Translations under genes and position numbers: made by a program
Source: Undaria pinnatifida
Lineage: Eukaryota; Sar; Phaeophyceae; Laminariales; Alariaceae
Direction of reading: 5' to 3'
NCBI GenBank assembly: GCA_012845835.1
Contig: JABAKD010000001.1
Coordinates: 4,346,976-4,410,975 of the forward strand
DNA: 64,000 bases
In this document: piece by piece, positions 1 to 12,100 of the stretch
How the letters are laid out: each line of letters opens with the position of its first letter
Position numbering within the stretch: position 1 is the stretch's first letter
The notes under the pieces: generated by a model
The model's database searches: none
Seen by the model: the letters and a program-made list of their open reading frames with translations, nothing else
Told to the model about the DNA's origin: nothing

Positions 1-175
1 TTTAGTAGGATGCAGTGCAAGAGACGCCCAACACCTTACAGCGCTTCTCGTTGGTGCATGCAATGCCTGCCTTATCGGTGAAAAACCGACGAGCTCAGTT
101 CCGGTGTTGTAGGGATGCGAGGGTCAAGGTCATGTGACTACGGCTGTGCATGAAATGAGTACCCACCCCCCTTAC
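1..175 (+). repeat. Family C repeat, right part
   Basis: Carries GGTGAAAAACCGACGAGCTC, GGTGTTGTAGGGATGCGAGG and ends CATGAAATGAGTACCC before a C-rich tract. Truncated by the window edge. Confidence 0.6.
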
Positions 176-680
176 CGTCTTCCAAGCGCCCCCCCCCCCC
201 CCCCCCCCCACCCGCCTTCCAGGTGTGGGCATGCAAATAAGGTCAGGTTCTTCATCCCGAACCCTTCCCTGTTCAGCTCTCAGGACGCTCACGATAAAAG
301 AAAGAAACGGCCGGCATCGGACACCATCTTGATGTAAAAAAATTACCGACCGACGACTACCTAAACCCGTTTCCTCTTCCATCACCGAACCCACCCCACC
401 GCTCGTCCCCCCCCCCCCCCTCCCCCCCCCCCCGAGCTTCCATAAATTCCATATGTTTTTCCCTGTCGAGGCTTTTTAGCCTCCCCCCCCCACACACACA
501 ATAGACTTAACAGTCCCAAGTCGAAACCCAAAAGTAGTGGTTCGGGAAAAACTTAACAGCTTGGTTGAGATAGCTTATAAGATCCCACCCCCCGCATCCA
601 GAAATTCTGGATTGTTTTTTCTCTCTCGACGAGTCGTTTTACCCCCCCCTAGGAACAATCGTATCAGGTACTGGGTCATA
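176..680. repeat. Poly-C tracts and repeat debris
   Basis: C runs at about 189-209, 408-432 and 486-492 with low-complexity spacers. No gene signal. Confidence 0.5.
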
Positions 681-1015
681 TATGGTCAGGGGCACCCATG
701 ATGGAGTTACACCGTTCACACCCACTGCTGTCTCTGGGAGGGGCCAACCCGAAAAACAAATCGAGCCATTCGATGCTGCCAATTTTCCATATGCAAGAAA
801 GTACGCGCAAGGTGCCGGAGTCCGCCTCAACAAACGGCTCATAGTAAAATGCGGTTCACCCTTCATGAAACTCGCCGAACACCTCACGGCGTTTCGCGCT
901 CGGCACAACCATTGTCTGTCTGGTCGGTAAAAAGCCGACGTGCTCCGCCCCACAGCATTGTGGGTGTTCGATGGCCTATGGTCTGAAGACTACACGGTCA
1001 CGTAAAAAGAACGAT
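680..1015 (+). repeat. Family C repeat
   Basis: Shares CACTGCTGTCTCTGGGAG, GAACACCTCACGGCGTTTCG and GTCGGTAAAAAGCCGACGTG with the units at 54775-55830, and ends in a C run. Confidence 0.6.
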
Positions 1016-1029
1016 ACCCCCCCCCCCTC

Positions 1030-2957
1030 CCCCGCCAAGGGAAAGCCTAGCAGCTCTCGGTCGAAACCCTATAAATAGCGGCTCGCCTTAGAAGTGTAGG
1101 ACAGGACCAGCCACAAACTTCCTGCCGTAATAGCATCCCAGTCGAAACCTAGCGGCTCGCCCAATAGCTACTCGCGGTAGCTCTCGGCCAATACTCGTTG
1201 GGTGTAGCAGTCCAATCAATGAGTTATACCTGGTATACGCTAGCCGCTCTCGGTCATGGCGTATAGCAGCTCAATAAAAAAATATGTCGATAGCGTTCCG
1301 GCCAATAGCTTTTAGCATGTCGGCTTTCTGCCATTAGCTTATCGCAGCTCTCAGCCAATAGCGTATAGCAGCTCAATCAAAAATCAGCAAATGCCAGCTC
1401 GGCCAACAGATCGTAGCAGCTCTCGGTCAACCCAAGTTATAGCTGCTCAATCAAATACCTAGCAGCTCGGTCAAAAACCTACTACTGTAGGAGTTTTGGC
1501 CTGTATATTATATATAGCCTATCTTGATCAATAGCTTTTCACAAAAAAAAAACACCTCAGCCGTGAGATCGATCGTTGTGTCGGTCCTCATATTTGCAAG
1601 ACGCGCGTGCTATACGCGCATTTGATGCTTATAGCATCTTGGTCAATCAAAAACCTAGCGGTTCGGAAAAAACACATATATATTTATATATTCATGGCAG
1701 CTGTGCAAAAAGCTATGAATAGCAATTCTCGGTCAGGAGAGCTCATGTGAACAGCAGCTCTCGGCCAAAAGCTCGAGTGTATAGTAGCGCTCGATCAAGA
1801 GCCTATTAATAGCAGCTCCAAAGTCAAAAACAATCACCGCTCCAAAGTCAGGCAGCACGATCAAACGCCCACCAGTTGTATAAACAGCAGCTATCAATAA
1901 ATGAAAGGCCTATGAAGAGCAGAGCTAGTTAATAACTAAAAATCCTAAAAAATAGCGGCTACTAACAAAGCTCAAAAAAAGACTATAAAAGGCAGCTGTC
2001 AATCAGCAGCTACAAAAGCTATTCATAGCAGCACGGCCTATAAACGGCAGCAGCCGTTCACTCAAAAGTCTACACACAACAGACAAAAGCACGATCTAGA
2101 TGATCTAGATGATGATCTGTGGTTGCGATATGTACGCAGGATCTGCAAAACCCAGGAAACGTGTACTAGATAATTTTACATCATCCGCCCCCCATCCGGC
2201 AACATGATCTATGGACCATTCAGATCATATAGATCAGCGATCTGTCTGCCCTGGAAGGCAGATCTTAATTAAATGGGACCTGATGTGACTGATATAGGAA
2301 AGCCCATCAATAGCAACTCGGTCAACAGGATAGCAGCTCTCTCAAACGCCTATTCGTCATGGCCCGGTCAATATCCTACTAATAGTACTAGTTGGCTCAA
2401 AATAATCCAGCGCCTCAGTCAAACACCAAGCAGCTCGTTCACCCAAAAGCCGAACGCCTCGCCTTGAAATGCTAGTAGCTTGATCACCCAAAAGCCTATT
2501 GATAGCAGCTCTTGTCAAAAACAGAGAGCAGCTCGCTCACTAACACAGCAAAAAATACCACTCTGGACCGAAATATAAAGACCGTTGAGGTATAAATAAC
2601 ACTCTCAAATGGATATTACATTTCCGTCCTGAACTGTATATAACAGCTCTCAGTTAAACCCAGCAGCTCGGTGAAACGTCTACAAATTGCAGCTTCGTCA
2701 GTTCGCAGCTTATAGCAACGCCACGAAACAAATACAAACCGCAGCTTAGTGAAAAAACAGTAAAGAGCACAGAGCTCCGTCGGTATAGCTTTAGACAGCT
2801 CTCGGGGTCAAAAGCCCAGCAGCGCGGTGCAGCTCCGTCAATAGATTATAGCAATCCAACGAACAAACTAGAAATCGCAGCTCGGTGAAAAACAATAGTT
2901 GACACAGAGCTCTGTCAATAGCTTAAGTAATACCAGGCAGCTTGAAGCAGGTCTCGG
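1030..2957. repeat. AGCAGCTCGGTCAAAAGCC satellite array
   Basis: Degenerate tandem units of roughly 20-45 bp built from AGCAGCTC(TC)GGTCAA and AAAGCCTATAGCAGCTC. The array ends against, and overlaps, the last codons of the BTB gene. It is interrupted by a foldback-family remnant (about 1553-1640) and a GATC-rich element (2096-2270). Confidence 0.75.
2096..2270. repeat. GATC-rich element D, copy 1
   Basis: GATCTAGATGATCTAGATGA start, GCAGGATCTG, CAACATGATCTATGG and GATCAGCGATCTGTC end. Same element at 3860, 5420-6120, 20612, 58560 and 59920. Confidence 0.6.
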
Positions 2958-3119
2958 TCAAAAGCCCAGCAGCTCGGTCCAGTAAAGCGAGGTGTTGTAG
3001 CATGATCGCTTCCGGCCTCTGAGAGAAATCTTGACGTGCCTGGCTTTCACCCGCTTGCGTGTCAGGTCGAGCTCCTTAACGTCCTTGTGCCCTCCGCTCG
3101 GTTGCCTAGGAACGATCAC
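2958..3119 (-). CDS. BTB gene exon 11 (terminal, stop TGA)
   Basis: 53 codons plus TGA at 2958-2960. Acceptor GCGCGAAG after a strong pyrimidine tract, phase 0. Encodes KELDLTRKRVKARHVKISL then SLYWTELLGF, matching the closing strands of a discoidin domain (ARYVRI, L.L.E+.+.G). The last codons and stop lie inside a unit of the AGCAGCTCGGTCAAAAGCC satellite that fills 1030-2950, so the 3' UTR would be satellite DNA. Confidence 0.75.
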   Translation of the reverse strand: MIVPRQPSGGHKDVKELDLTRKRVKARHVKISLRGRKRSCYNTSLYWTELLGF

Positions 3120-6100
3120 CTTCGCGCGCCACAAACACGAAGAAAACAAACATACGGACACGTAAGTTCGACAACAAAAAAAGATTTTGAAAAAATCCGA
3201 ACCGAAAATGAAAATGAAAAATGAATATGAAAACTGAGAATCGAAAACGAAAATGGAGAACGAAAAATCGAAATTTTAGCCAAAAAGTGCTACCTCTATA
3301 ATATCGATCGTAGCACGCTTCTGTGTTCTTCCTGGACGTTTTTTTCAGTGCGGTCGCTCCGAAAATAAACCTTCCGTCAATTGCTTGACTGTGCGTCGAC
3401 GGCTGCTATTTTTTTGTTTACATATACCTCTTTTCATAACAGTTCGGACACGCGTCCTATCCCAGCCAGCAACCTGGGCTAACTGTGTGTGGCCGATGCT
3501 ACCGTGATCATGCTACTGTGATCGTCATGTGGTCATGTGTTCTCGACAGAGACGCATACTACGGTAGAGGGATATGAAGGTGTGCCGTTTTTGGTCTTAG
3601 GCTCCTCGTTTGAGAAGCTCTAGTCCTCTCCCAAAAACTCATTTGGGAAAACACAACAGTGCCACGAGCGAGTACGTCCGATGAATAAGCCCATGACCTA
3701 ACCAACTACCGAAGTATACAACGAAACAATCACCCAAAAAAAATCCCGACGATCTTCGTCTAAGAAGCTCCCGTCAATCACAAAATGTATCAAGCCAACA
3801 AGAGGTATACAATTATACCTCTATCGTTGCATGCGCCCAAACACGTTCCACACGTCGGACAGATCACCGATGAGCTCCCCACTTGATGATCTAGATATGT
3901 CAGGGAACATCTGCATGGTCTATAGCTCATGTTATCGGGAAGGGGGCGTACGACCCGCATGATCTAACAAACGGTTATTTCCAGGGTTGGATCTGCACTC
4001 TCTACATATACAGGTCCCGCACAACATCTCGGAACGACAGATATAGGATCTACTTAGATTATCTGTAGATGATCTGTAGATGATCTAGATCATGACCTGT
4101 GCGAGGTGTGAAGGTTTCCCTCTGAAATCCTCAAAGGGAGGCATCATCTCACGGTAGGGGTTGCACTTTCAAGATCAAACTTTTCTGACCTTCTGACCTT
4201 CTGACCTTCTCACCTTCTCACCTTCTGATATGATAGGTTAAACCGCCTCAACTGCGTAACTATCCGGGGAGCATGATAAAAGCATGATACAATATCACGA
4301 GCATCTTTTTCTTTTACGGCTGGCTAAAAGGAAAAAGGGGTCGGGTTGCGCAAACGAATGTCTTCGAAGCCAGGTATCTTGTGAGGTAGTGAGATAGTGA
4401 TATCCTCATCTTAGAAGCTCAGAAAATTATTAGAATCTGCTGCACCCCTATCAATAGCGTGGTATGGCTTTAACAGGACTTTAATATGGGCTGTTTTCGT
4501 CGCATCAGACTACCAGATATCACAAATACCTGGCCCAGCAGCTGCTGCAACTGGCAGCAGCACACTGTCTGTTCACGTGTTCTAGCAGTCTGCCAGCACC
4601 AGAAGACCTAACAATGTGCAATGTGCAATGTGCAATGTGGTGTGCCGCCCGGATCTTGGAGGGTAGTTTTCACGATCTCTCATTGGCCGAGGGCTATGTG
4701 GTGGTCCGCAGATCGGAATAATAAATAAATTTCCAAAAGCGGCGCAACCGCGTTTATCGCCCGTTTCTCGCTCGCTTTGGGTCCGGGTTGGGGTTAGGGT
4801 TAGGGTTAGGGTTAGGGTTAAGGGTTGGGTTGGGCCTACGCCCGTACCTCGATCCGATCAGGAAGCGCTTTCTGGCTCGCAAACGCAAACAGCCCACCGC
4901 CCCAAATATCCGGGGGGCGAACTTGTTACCAACACCGTCCAGCGCTGTATCCACTTGGTAGTGCCACTTACGCGATCAATCAACCACTGCCATGCCGCTG
5001 CAATCAAAGTCTATCGTTCAACCACAGAATATGAATCACAACGCGTATGTAATAGAAATCGAACGCCATTAGAGCGTTTGCGATTTTTTTCCCAGCCTCT
5101 GTTCAAGGTTGAAAAAAAAGTAAAAACCTTTTTAACCCGCTGAATGTCATAATAACCCCAAGGCCAACCACAACCAACCCACCGAAAAATAGGTTTCAAA
5201 ATATAAATAAAAAAAGGATGCGAAAAGAAAACGCCTATTTTTAAAACTTTTTTGTTTTCGCTACGTTTCATGGGTTTGGTGGGCCTCGTTTGGATTGTGA
5301 TGTTTCCCCGGTTTCAATACTTACATCAATATTTATAAGTTTTCCTACCCGATTTTTACCCAAGGTTGGTATCTCGCAACACGATATCAACAGGAAGAGT
5401 AGCTATTAAAAATAACACACCTCGCACATACAGATCATACAAATCATATATGTCATCTAGATCATCTACAGCAGACCTACACCTGCCGATCGCGGAACTT
5501 TGAAGTTTCATCCCTGGCGGGAAAACACCTCCACAAGTACTGAAGACCTCCCAATATTTCGACACCTTTCCTTCATGAATTTTCGATTGACGGACCGTTT
5601 CGGAATGCCGTTCGCGCATTTTCGTCATTCTACGGCGAATGGCTGATGTTCGCACTTGTTTTAGCCGTAACACGCATCCCCGTTGATAACACCTTTGGGA
5701 CTCGGGAGGGAAAAACCCAACACCTCGGACAGATCCTAAATCATAGCTAGCACACCTCGGACAGATCACCATCTAGATCATAGCTAGCACAACTCGGACA
5801 GATCACGATCTAGATCATAGATAGCACACCTCGGACATGTCACGATCTAAATCATCTATGGGACATGTCACGATCTAATCATAGCTAGCACACCTCGGCC
5901 AGACCACGATCTATTTTTTTATCGTTTAGATAATCTACAGCAGATCCTATACCTGCCGTTATGGAAGGTTGTGCAGGATCTGTATGTGCGGAGTACAGAT
6001 CCAACCCCGGAAGAATGAGCTAGATTATGCAGATCGTACGGCTCCCACCCAAAAACATGAGCTAGACCGTACAGATATTATCTGACAGATATGGTAAATC

Positions 6101-9100
6101 ATGCAGCGGGGATAGATCGATCGTCTGTCCGACGTGTCAAGAGTGGTGAACACCCCGCTTACCTGCCACTCTTCCCTCCTAGTGCGGCGAACAGCAACCT
6201 CGAACTCCTCGCTGTAACGGTTTTGGAACCGGAACTTGGTAATCCGCCGCACGCGGTCCAACTTTCGTCCACACGTCAACACAAACAACGAACAAACAAC
6301 AATCAGACAGGCATGGGAAGGGAAGAGGGGGAAGAGGGGACAGCAGGCGAGGAAGAGGGGGCGGGGCGGGGCGGGAAATGATTATCTTCAATGTTGATAC
6401 CATGCGTTCGAACACACAAGCCATGGTCACAGGCGTCTTCCCTTGTACAGTATGGCGGTATGATATCATGCCCCGACACGTACTACTGCAGGTAAAGCTC
6501 TTCTTGCCATTATGCCATTATACTCTTGACAAGCTTTTCCGCGCAAGCACCACGTAAAAAGTAAGTGTTACGACTAGATACATACGACACGTACATACTA
6601 TACGTACTCGAAAAACAGCAAACACAAAGAGTTCATATGTATGTCTTTTTTCAAATGAAGAAGGAAAAGACAAAAAACGACTTTTCAGCTGTGAGATCGA
6701 GAATTTCGTCGAAACTCGTACTGGCGCGTGCTACGATAAAAGGTGCTATTAATAGTATAGTTGCTATTAATAGTATAGGTGCTATTAATAGTATTATAGC
6801 ACTTGACGTTTTCAGAATGACGGGGCTCCTTAATTTACCCATTTTAACTCCTAAAATGAACCTAGTCTAACTCCAAGTAGTTTGTCCCCACGTAGGGAGT
6901 GCGGTGCTAAAAGGGTTATAACCCAAAATCGTCGGGATTCTCGTTTATGTTTTTCACACCTATCGTTATATATACCTAGGCCATGAAGATTGTTCATTGG
7001 TTAGCAATTTTATTTTTCCCCAAATCAGATTTTGGGAGAGGTACTAGAGCTACTCAAGCGAAAAGTTGTCTCGGAATCAAAATGGTGCACCTCTGTCGTA
7101 GCATGCGTCTATTTAATGAGTTTAGCTGTGACGGGTGGCCGTCTAGACGTAAGATACTAGGTTTTAGTACGGTATATCCTATACGGTGTGACCACGGCTC
7201 CCAAAACTGCCGTCTCCTCATATCTTCAGCAGCCAGTACTCGAAGCATATAAACACCTCGTCATGTTTTGCAAGGTGTGTTGAGGTGGAAGTATCGCACG
7301 ATACTACGGTGATGTACCCGCTTCAATACAACCCCGTCAAAAGCCAAGTTAGGTGGTCTTATCTCGACAACGGTATTATCTCAACAATGGTCTTATCTCC
7401 ACAATGGTCTTATCTTCACAATGGTCTTACCTCCACAATGGCCTTATCTCAACAATGTCTTATCTCCACAATGATCATATCTCCACAACGGTCCTATCTC
7501 CGCAATGGTCTCGTCGCCACAATGGTCTTATCTTGGACGACTGATACGGTACAGAAGGTTATTTTTTGCCCTGCAAGGTTCTTGGCTTGATCAAGTACTC
7601 AATACCCCACCAAAAACAACTCATTTCGAGCAAATTAAACGTGCAACTTCATGGACAAAACCCAACACGGCTTATCATAGCCCCCTACGAAAAACCATAT
7701 GATACTGCAAAAAAAAAAACAAGAGTGCCACTGGTACTGGTATTCCCATCATCTTGGGGCAAGGGGGGCCCGTCATACCTGCTACAGAATACGAAAAAAG
7801 AAGGTGCTAGTAATGCCTCTGAACGTAGCGCGCGTCTCGCTACTGTATATGTCGGGCTTGAGCTATGATGTAATACTCGTAAGCGTGTCCCACTTTTGGT
7901 ACACTTTGTGTTTGCCCTTGGGTATTTTTTCCACCCCAGAGTACCTGGAGCCTGTCCTGTGACCACGGGCTTCATTAGACTGATTCTACGATAGCCCCCC
8001 CAAAAAATCAGCGATTTTTTTAACGAACGTTTCATGGCTGCTCGCCATGAGGAAGGTTGCTATCAAATCAAGGTCTATCCATATATTTTCTTGCTTGCAA
8101 TGGACTATCGAACAATGACGTCGGGGTGACAAGGGGCACCACCGTATTTCAGGAGGTACGGCCGGGGAGCTGGTTTCGAAACCGGCGATTCCATTAAAGA
8201 AAACGTTGGGGGGGCTCGTACCGTAGAACGACTCATTACTACGATAGAGTTACTACGATAGAGTTACTACGATAGAGTTACTACGATAGAGTTACTACGA
8301 TAGAGTTACTACGATAGAGTTACTACGATAGAGTTACTACGATAGAGTTACTACGATAGAGTTACTACGATAGAGTTACTACGATAGAGTTACTACGATA
8401 GAGTTACTACGATAGAGTTACTACGATAGAGTTACTACGATAGAGTTACTACGATAGAGTTACTACGATAGAGTTACTACGATAGAGGCAAGCCGTCTTT
8501 CTTCGGGGGCTCCTCGCTTCAGCAGAGCTCTGTACTCGTCACCCAACAAACTGACCTTGAGAACAGCCATGAAAGCGCTATGCACCCGGTAAACAATCCC
8601 ATGGGCTAGGAATACAACGAAATAGTTTTACTAAAGAAGAACGGCGTTCTCACGATGTGGGGTTAAGGAGCCCCGTAAAAATTCACACCAATCTGGGCTT
8701 AAATATAAGAAACGTGTGATGTTCATATTCATACCGCAACAGTTTTTGTATTAGCGCCCAGATTGATGATAAGGTCAGCCAAAACGTGCTATGACTATCG
8801 TAGCACGCCTCGGAACACTCTGCTTGGAGTTAGCGTGAAATGATTATTATTGCATTATTGCATTATTGCATTATTGCATTATTGCATTATTGTATTATTA
8901 CATTATTGCATTATTGCATTATTGCGGTACAGTCCCGAGAGAAGGGTCGAACCGAGCGACTGATGGCTCGTATGATTTCATACCCGAACACAGAAGTACG
9001 CCTCTTCCGGCTGGCCAGGGAGCCAGTACTTCCCGTCCCTCCGCTGCACGTTCTCCACGAGATGCACCTATTTTTCGCAATAACGGCACAAAAAAGGAAG

Positions 9101-12100
9101 ACGCCATGAGGAAAAAAGCCAGGCCGGACCAGGTCATGCCCACGCCAGGCCAAGTCGTGACAAGCCACTACACAAAAACGGCTCATTATGGCACACATCA
9201 TGGCACAAGTTACACCGGACACAGACTGCTACTAGTACTACTAGCACTACTAGTACTACTATTAATAGTACTAATCTATTAGTACGGTGGAGGTGCACCA
9301 GCCATTGTGTTTGTTTGCCCTGCAAAGTTCTTGGCTTGATGAACGCTTGATCAACTCTACTCTACACCCCACCCGAAAAGTGTTTTTTTAAAGCAAAAAC
9401 TGAAAGCGCAACCCGGTCAAAAAACCTGGTAGGTACACAAAAAACAAACACTTTGCAAAACAAGAATGACGAAATTGGGACTAATTTGGGTTAACGCCTT
9501 TACGACTGGAAACCCTCTTGGGCAAAATTACTTGAAGTTAGTATAGGGAGGGATTTAGGGGCTGTAAAGGGGTACTGGAGCCCCCTCCATCGTTCAGAAA
9601 ATGTTTTCGTGAAAAGTGCTACCATTGTTATTATTGTAGCACGCGTCATCGGTGTCTATTGACAGAACAACACCAATCAAGTCTTGAGAGGACTGGGGTT
9701 TGCACACAAGAGGGTTTTGCTCAAAAACATCAACAACTTGGGGCGTTTCTTGATCCACCTCTGACAGGAGAGAGCTGTAGTTGTCCATCAAATTCCAACC
9801 CCAAAGTATAAGAACTGACACGCAGTACTCCAACTATCAGGTAAAAACCATTTTAACTACATACGCCACCTTTGAGTCCGATATATTGAAGGGCCGATAC
9901 TCATCTTTGTTTAGTTGTCGCAATATGATGACCGCCAAACGAAACAAGTCTGAAGAGCTGAGACTGGTGGAGAAAAATAATATTTCAGCAACCACTACTG
10001 TGATAACTGGAAAGTGAGACTGGGTTCTGTCGTCCCAAGCACTTACTGTGTAGTCGTGCACTGCACAAACATCTCATCGTCTTCAGTATATTAATAGTTT
10101 TATCCCATCCTGCCTTCGTCCTGTACATCATGTGTGAAGCAGTGTCTTCATCCTACTCCAACCCTTGGCATGCGAAACAATTAGAAGCTACAATGTATAT
10201 TTTATAAAAAATGAAAATACACTCATATATATATATATATATTCGTGGTATATACTTGATCCTGCAAGTACGTGTGTAAACAGCATGAGACACAAACATA
10301 ACACCAGGATTTTTAGCCTATCCCAAGCATGGGTGCCGGCTTGGCAGAGCCCTTGTAGTCCAGCATAATCGTAACTTTGGGTCTTCGTCATTTCTCTCTG
10401 TACTATAGTAAACTACAATCAAGCTTGGGTGGGGGGGGTCAGCAAGTCATTCGACGAAGCGTTATTGTACTTGTGTGTTCACCTTTGGCAGGGAAGAGCT
10501 ATAGTCGTCCACCGTCCCCAAAACATAATGAACCTAAACGCCTGCGAATTAATCACAACAAAACCACGGAATATTCTTGGCTCGGTTTCCGAACTCTTAA
10601 ACCCCTTTAGAGCCCTGAAACCCCTCCCTATAACAATTCCAAGTACTTTTGTCCCAAAAGCGGGTTTCCAGGGGTGAAGGCGTGAACATTCAACGGGGCG
10701 CCATCATATCATGCTGTTATGTTCACCTCTGACACGGAAGAGCTGTAGTCATCCACCGTCCCCACGCATCCGTCGCCTTCTCCGAAGAGCACGCGCTCAT
10801 GCCCACGGTACTACAGTTGATAAAATACCACGGTAGAGCAAAAAGGCAGCAATACGAGCACGTCACGCGAAGGAAGGTCGGAGGAGCAAGGGCAGCAGGG
10901 GCATAAATAAGATAACTGCTAGGCCGGAAGCGGGTAAAGAACGGAAGGGAAGGGAAGAATTCGTGCATGGGTTTCCTGTCTTGGTTTTTTCTCTTTCGTT
11001 TTATTTTTCATATTTTTCTGGGAATGTTTATGAGTAGTCGACCTTGAAGATAATGCGGTCCATTGTTAGACGGCAAGTAAAATAACACTACTGTAGCAGT
11101 TAAATTGACAACACCAACACCAACACCAACACCAACACCGACACCACCAACACCACCACCACTACCATCACCACCACCACCACCACCACCACCACCACCA
11201 CCACCATCACCATCACCACCACCACCACCACCACCACCACCACCACCACCACCACCACCACCACCACCACAACAACTAATGCAACACCAGGCGCGTGCTA
11301 CGTACGATAGAGGCAACATCAGCATTTTTCGCTAAAAAAATAAAGTCTGAACGACGTGGTTCTTAACCTCTTTGGTACGTGAGAGGGAAAACTTGACGAC
11401 GACGATATCGGCCACTACTATCAATATTAACAGTAATAGTCGACGATAATAGCATTGCTGTCCGAACGACAACGATGCGAAACCCTCTCCTACGGGACGG
11501 GCGAAGCAGCATGATCCGCCCTACTCGTACCGCTTGCGTTCTCACGCTGCTGGTGGTAGACGCGTCAAGTATCGAAATCAATCGTCGGCTTTTGTTGTTG
11601 TGGCTATGATATTAGCGGGCCTCGAAAGGGTTATAACCTACAACGTTCAGACCAAACATGAAACTTGTCTTGCCGCATCCTTCGTTGTAGGGGTATGATG
11701 TGTATATGTGTCCCTCGCCCATGGAAATGATGGTTCGTATCAACCTTGTTTTGCTGCATTATTCGTTGTACGATATGATATGTGTACCTTGGCCGTGGCA
11801 TCGATTGTTCACGGGGTTACACATCGTTTTTTGTGGGATCAAAATCAGGTTTCAGGGCGTAGGGCGTAGGACGTAGGGTGTAGGGTGTGCAGGGTGAATA
11901 GAGCTCCTCAAGTAAGGACCACTCAGAAACAGGGGGTCTAGCTTTGTCTGCAAAGCGCAAGAAAACAAAGCAACAGACAAAGCGATGTTTTGCTGTGTTT
12001 GATAGAGAGAATGAAGCATGTCTGCGTCGGGAATCGGGGTGGCAGGGGATTGTAGAAAAAGGGAAACGAGCCCGCCAGGACCAGTCTCGGGGTGCAGCTC

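Noticed and set aside
5356-5772. 138-codon minus-strand ORF
   Set aside because: Overlaps the GATC-rich element cluster, without splice or domain support.
8236-8486. Regular repeat array resembling CRISPR
   Set aside because: The 14 bp units are directly contiguous with no spacers, and the window is eukaryotic.
11008-11325. ORF of mostly glycine
   Set aside because: It is the reverse frame of an ACC microsatellite.
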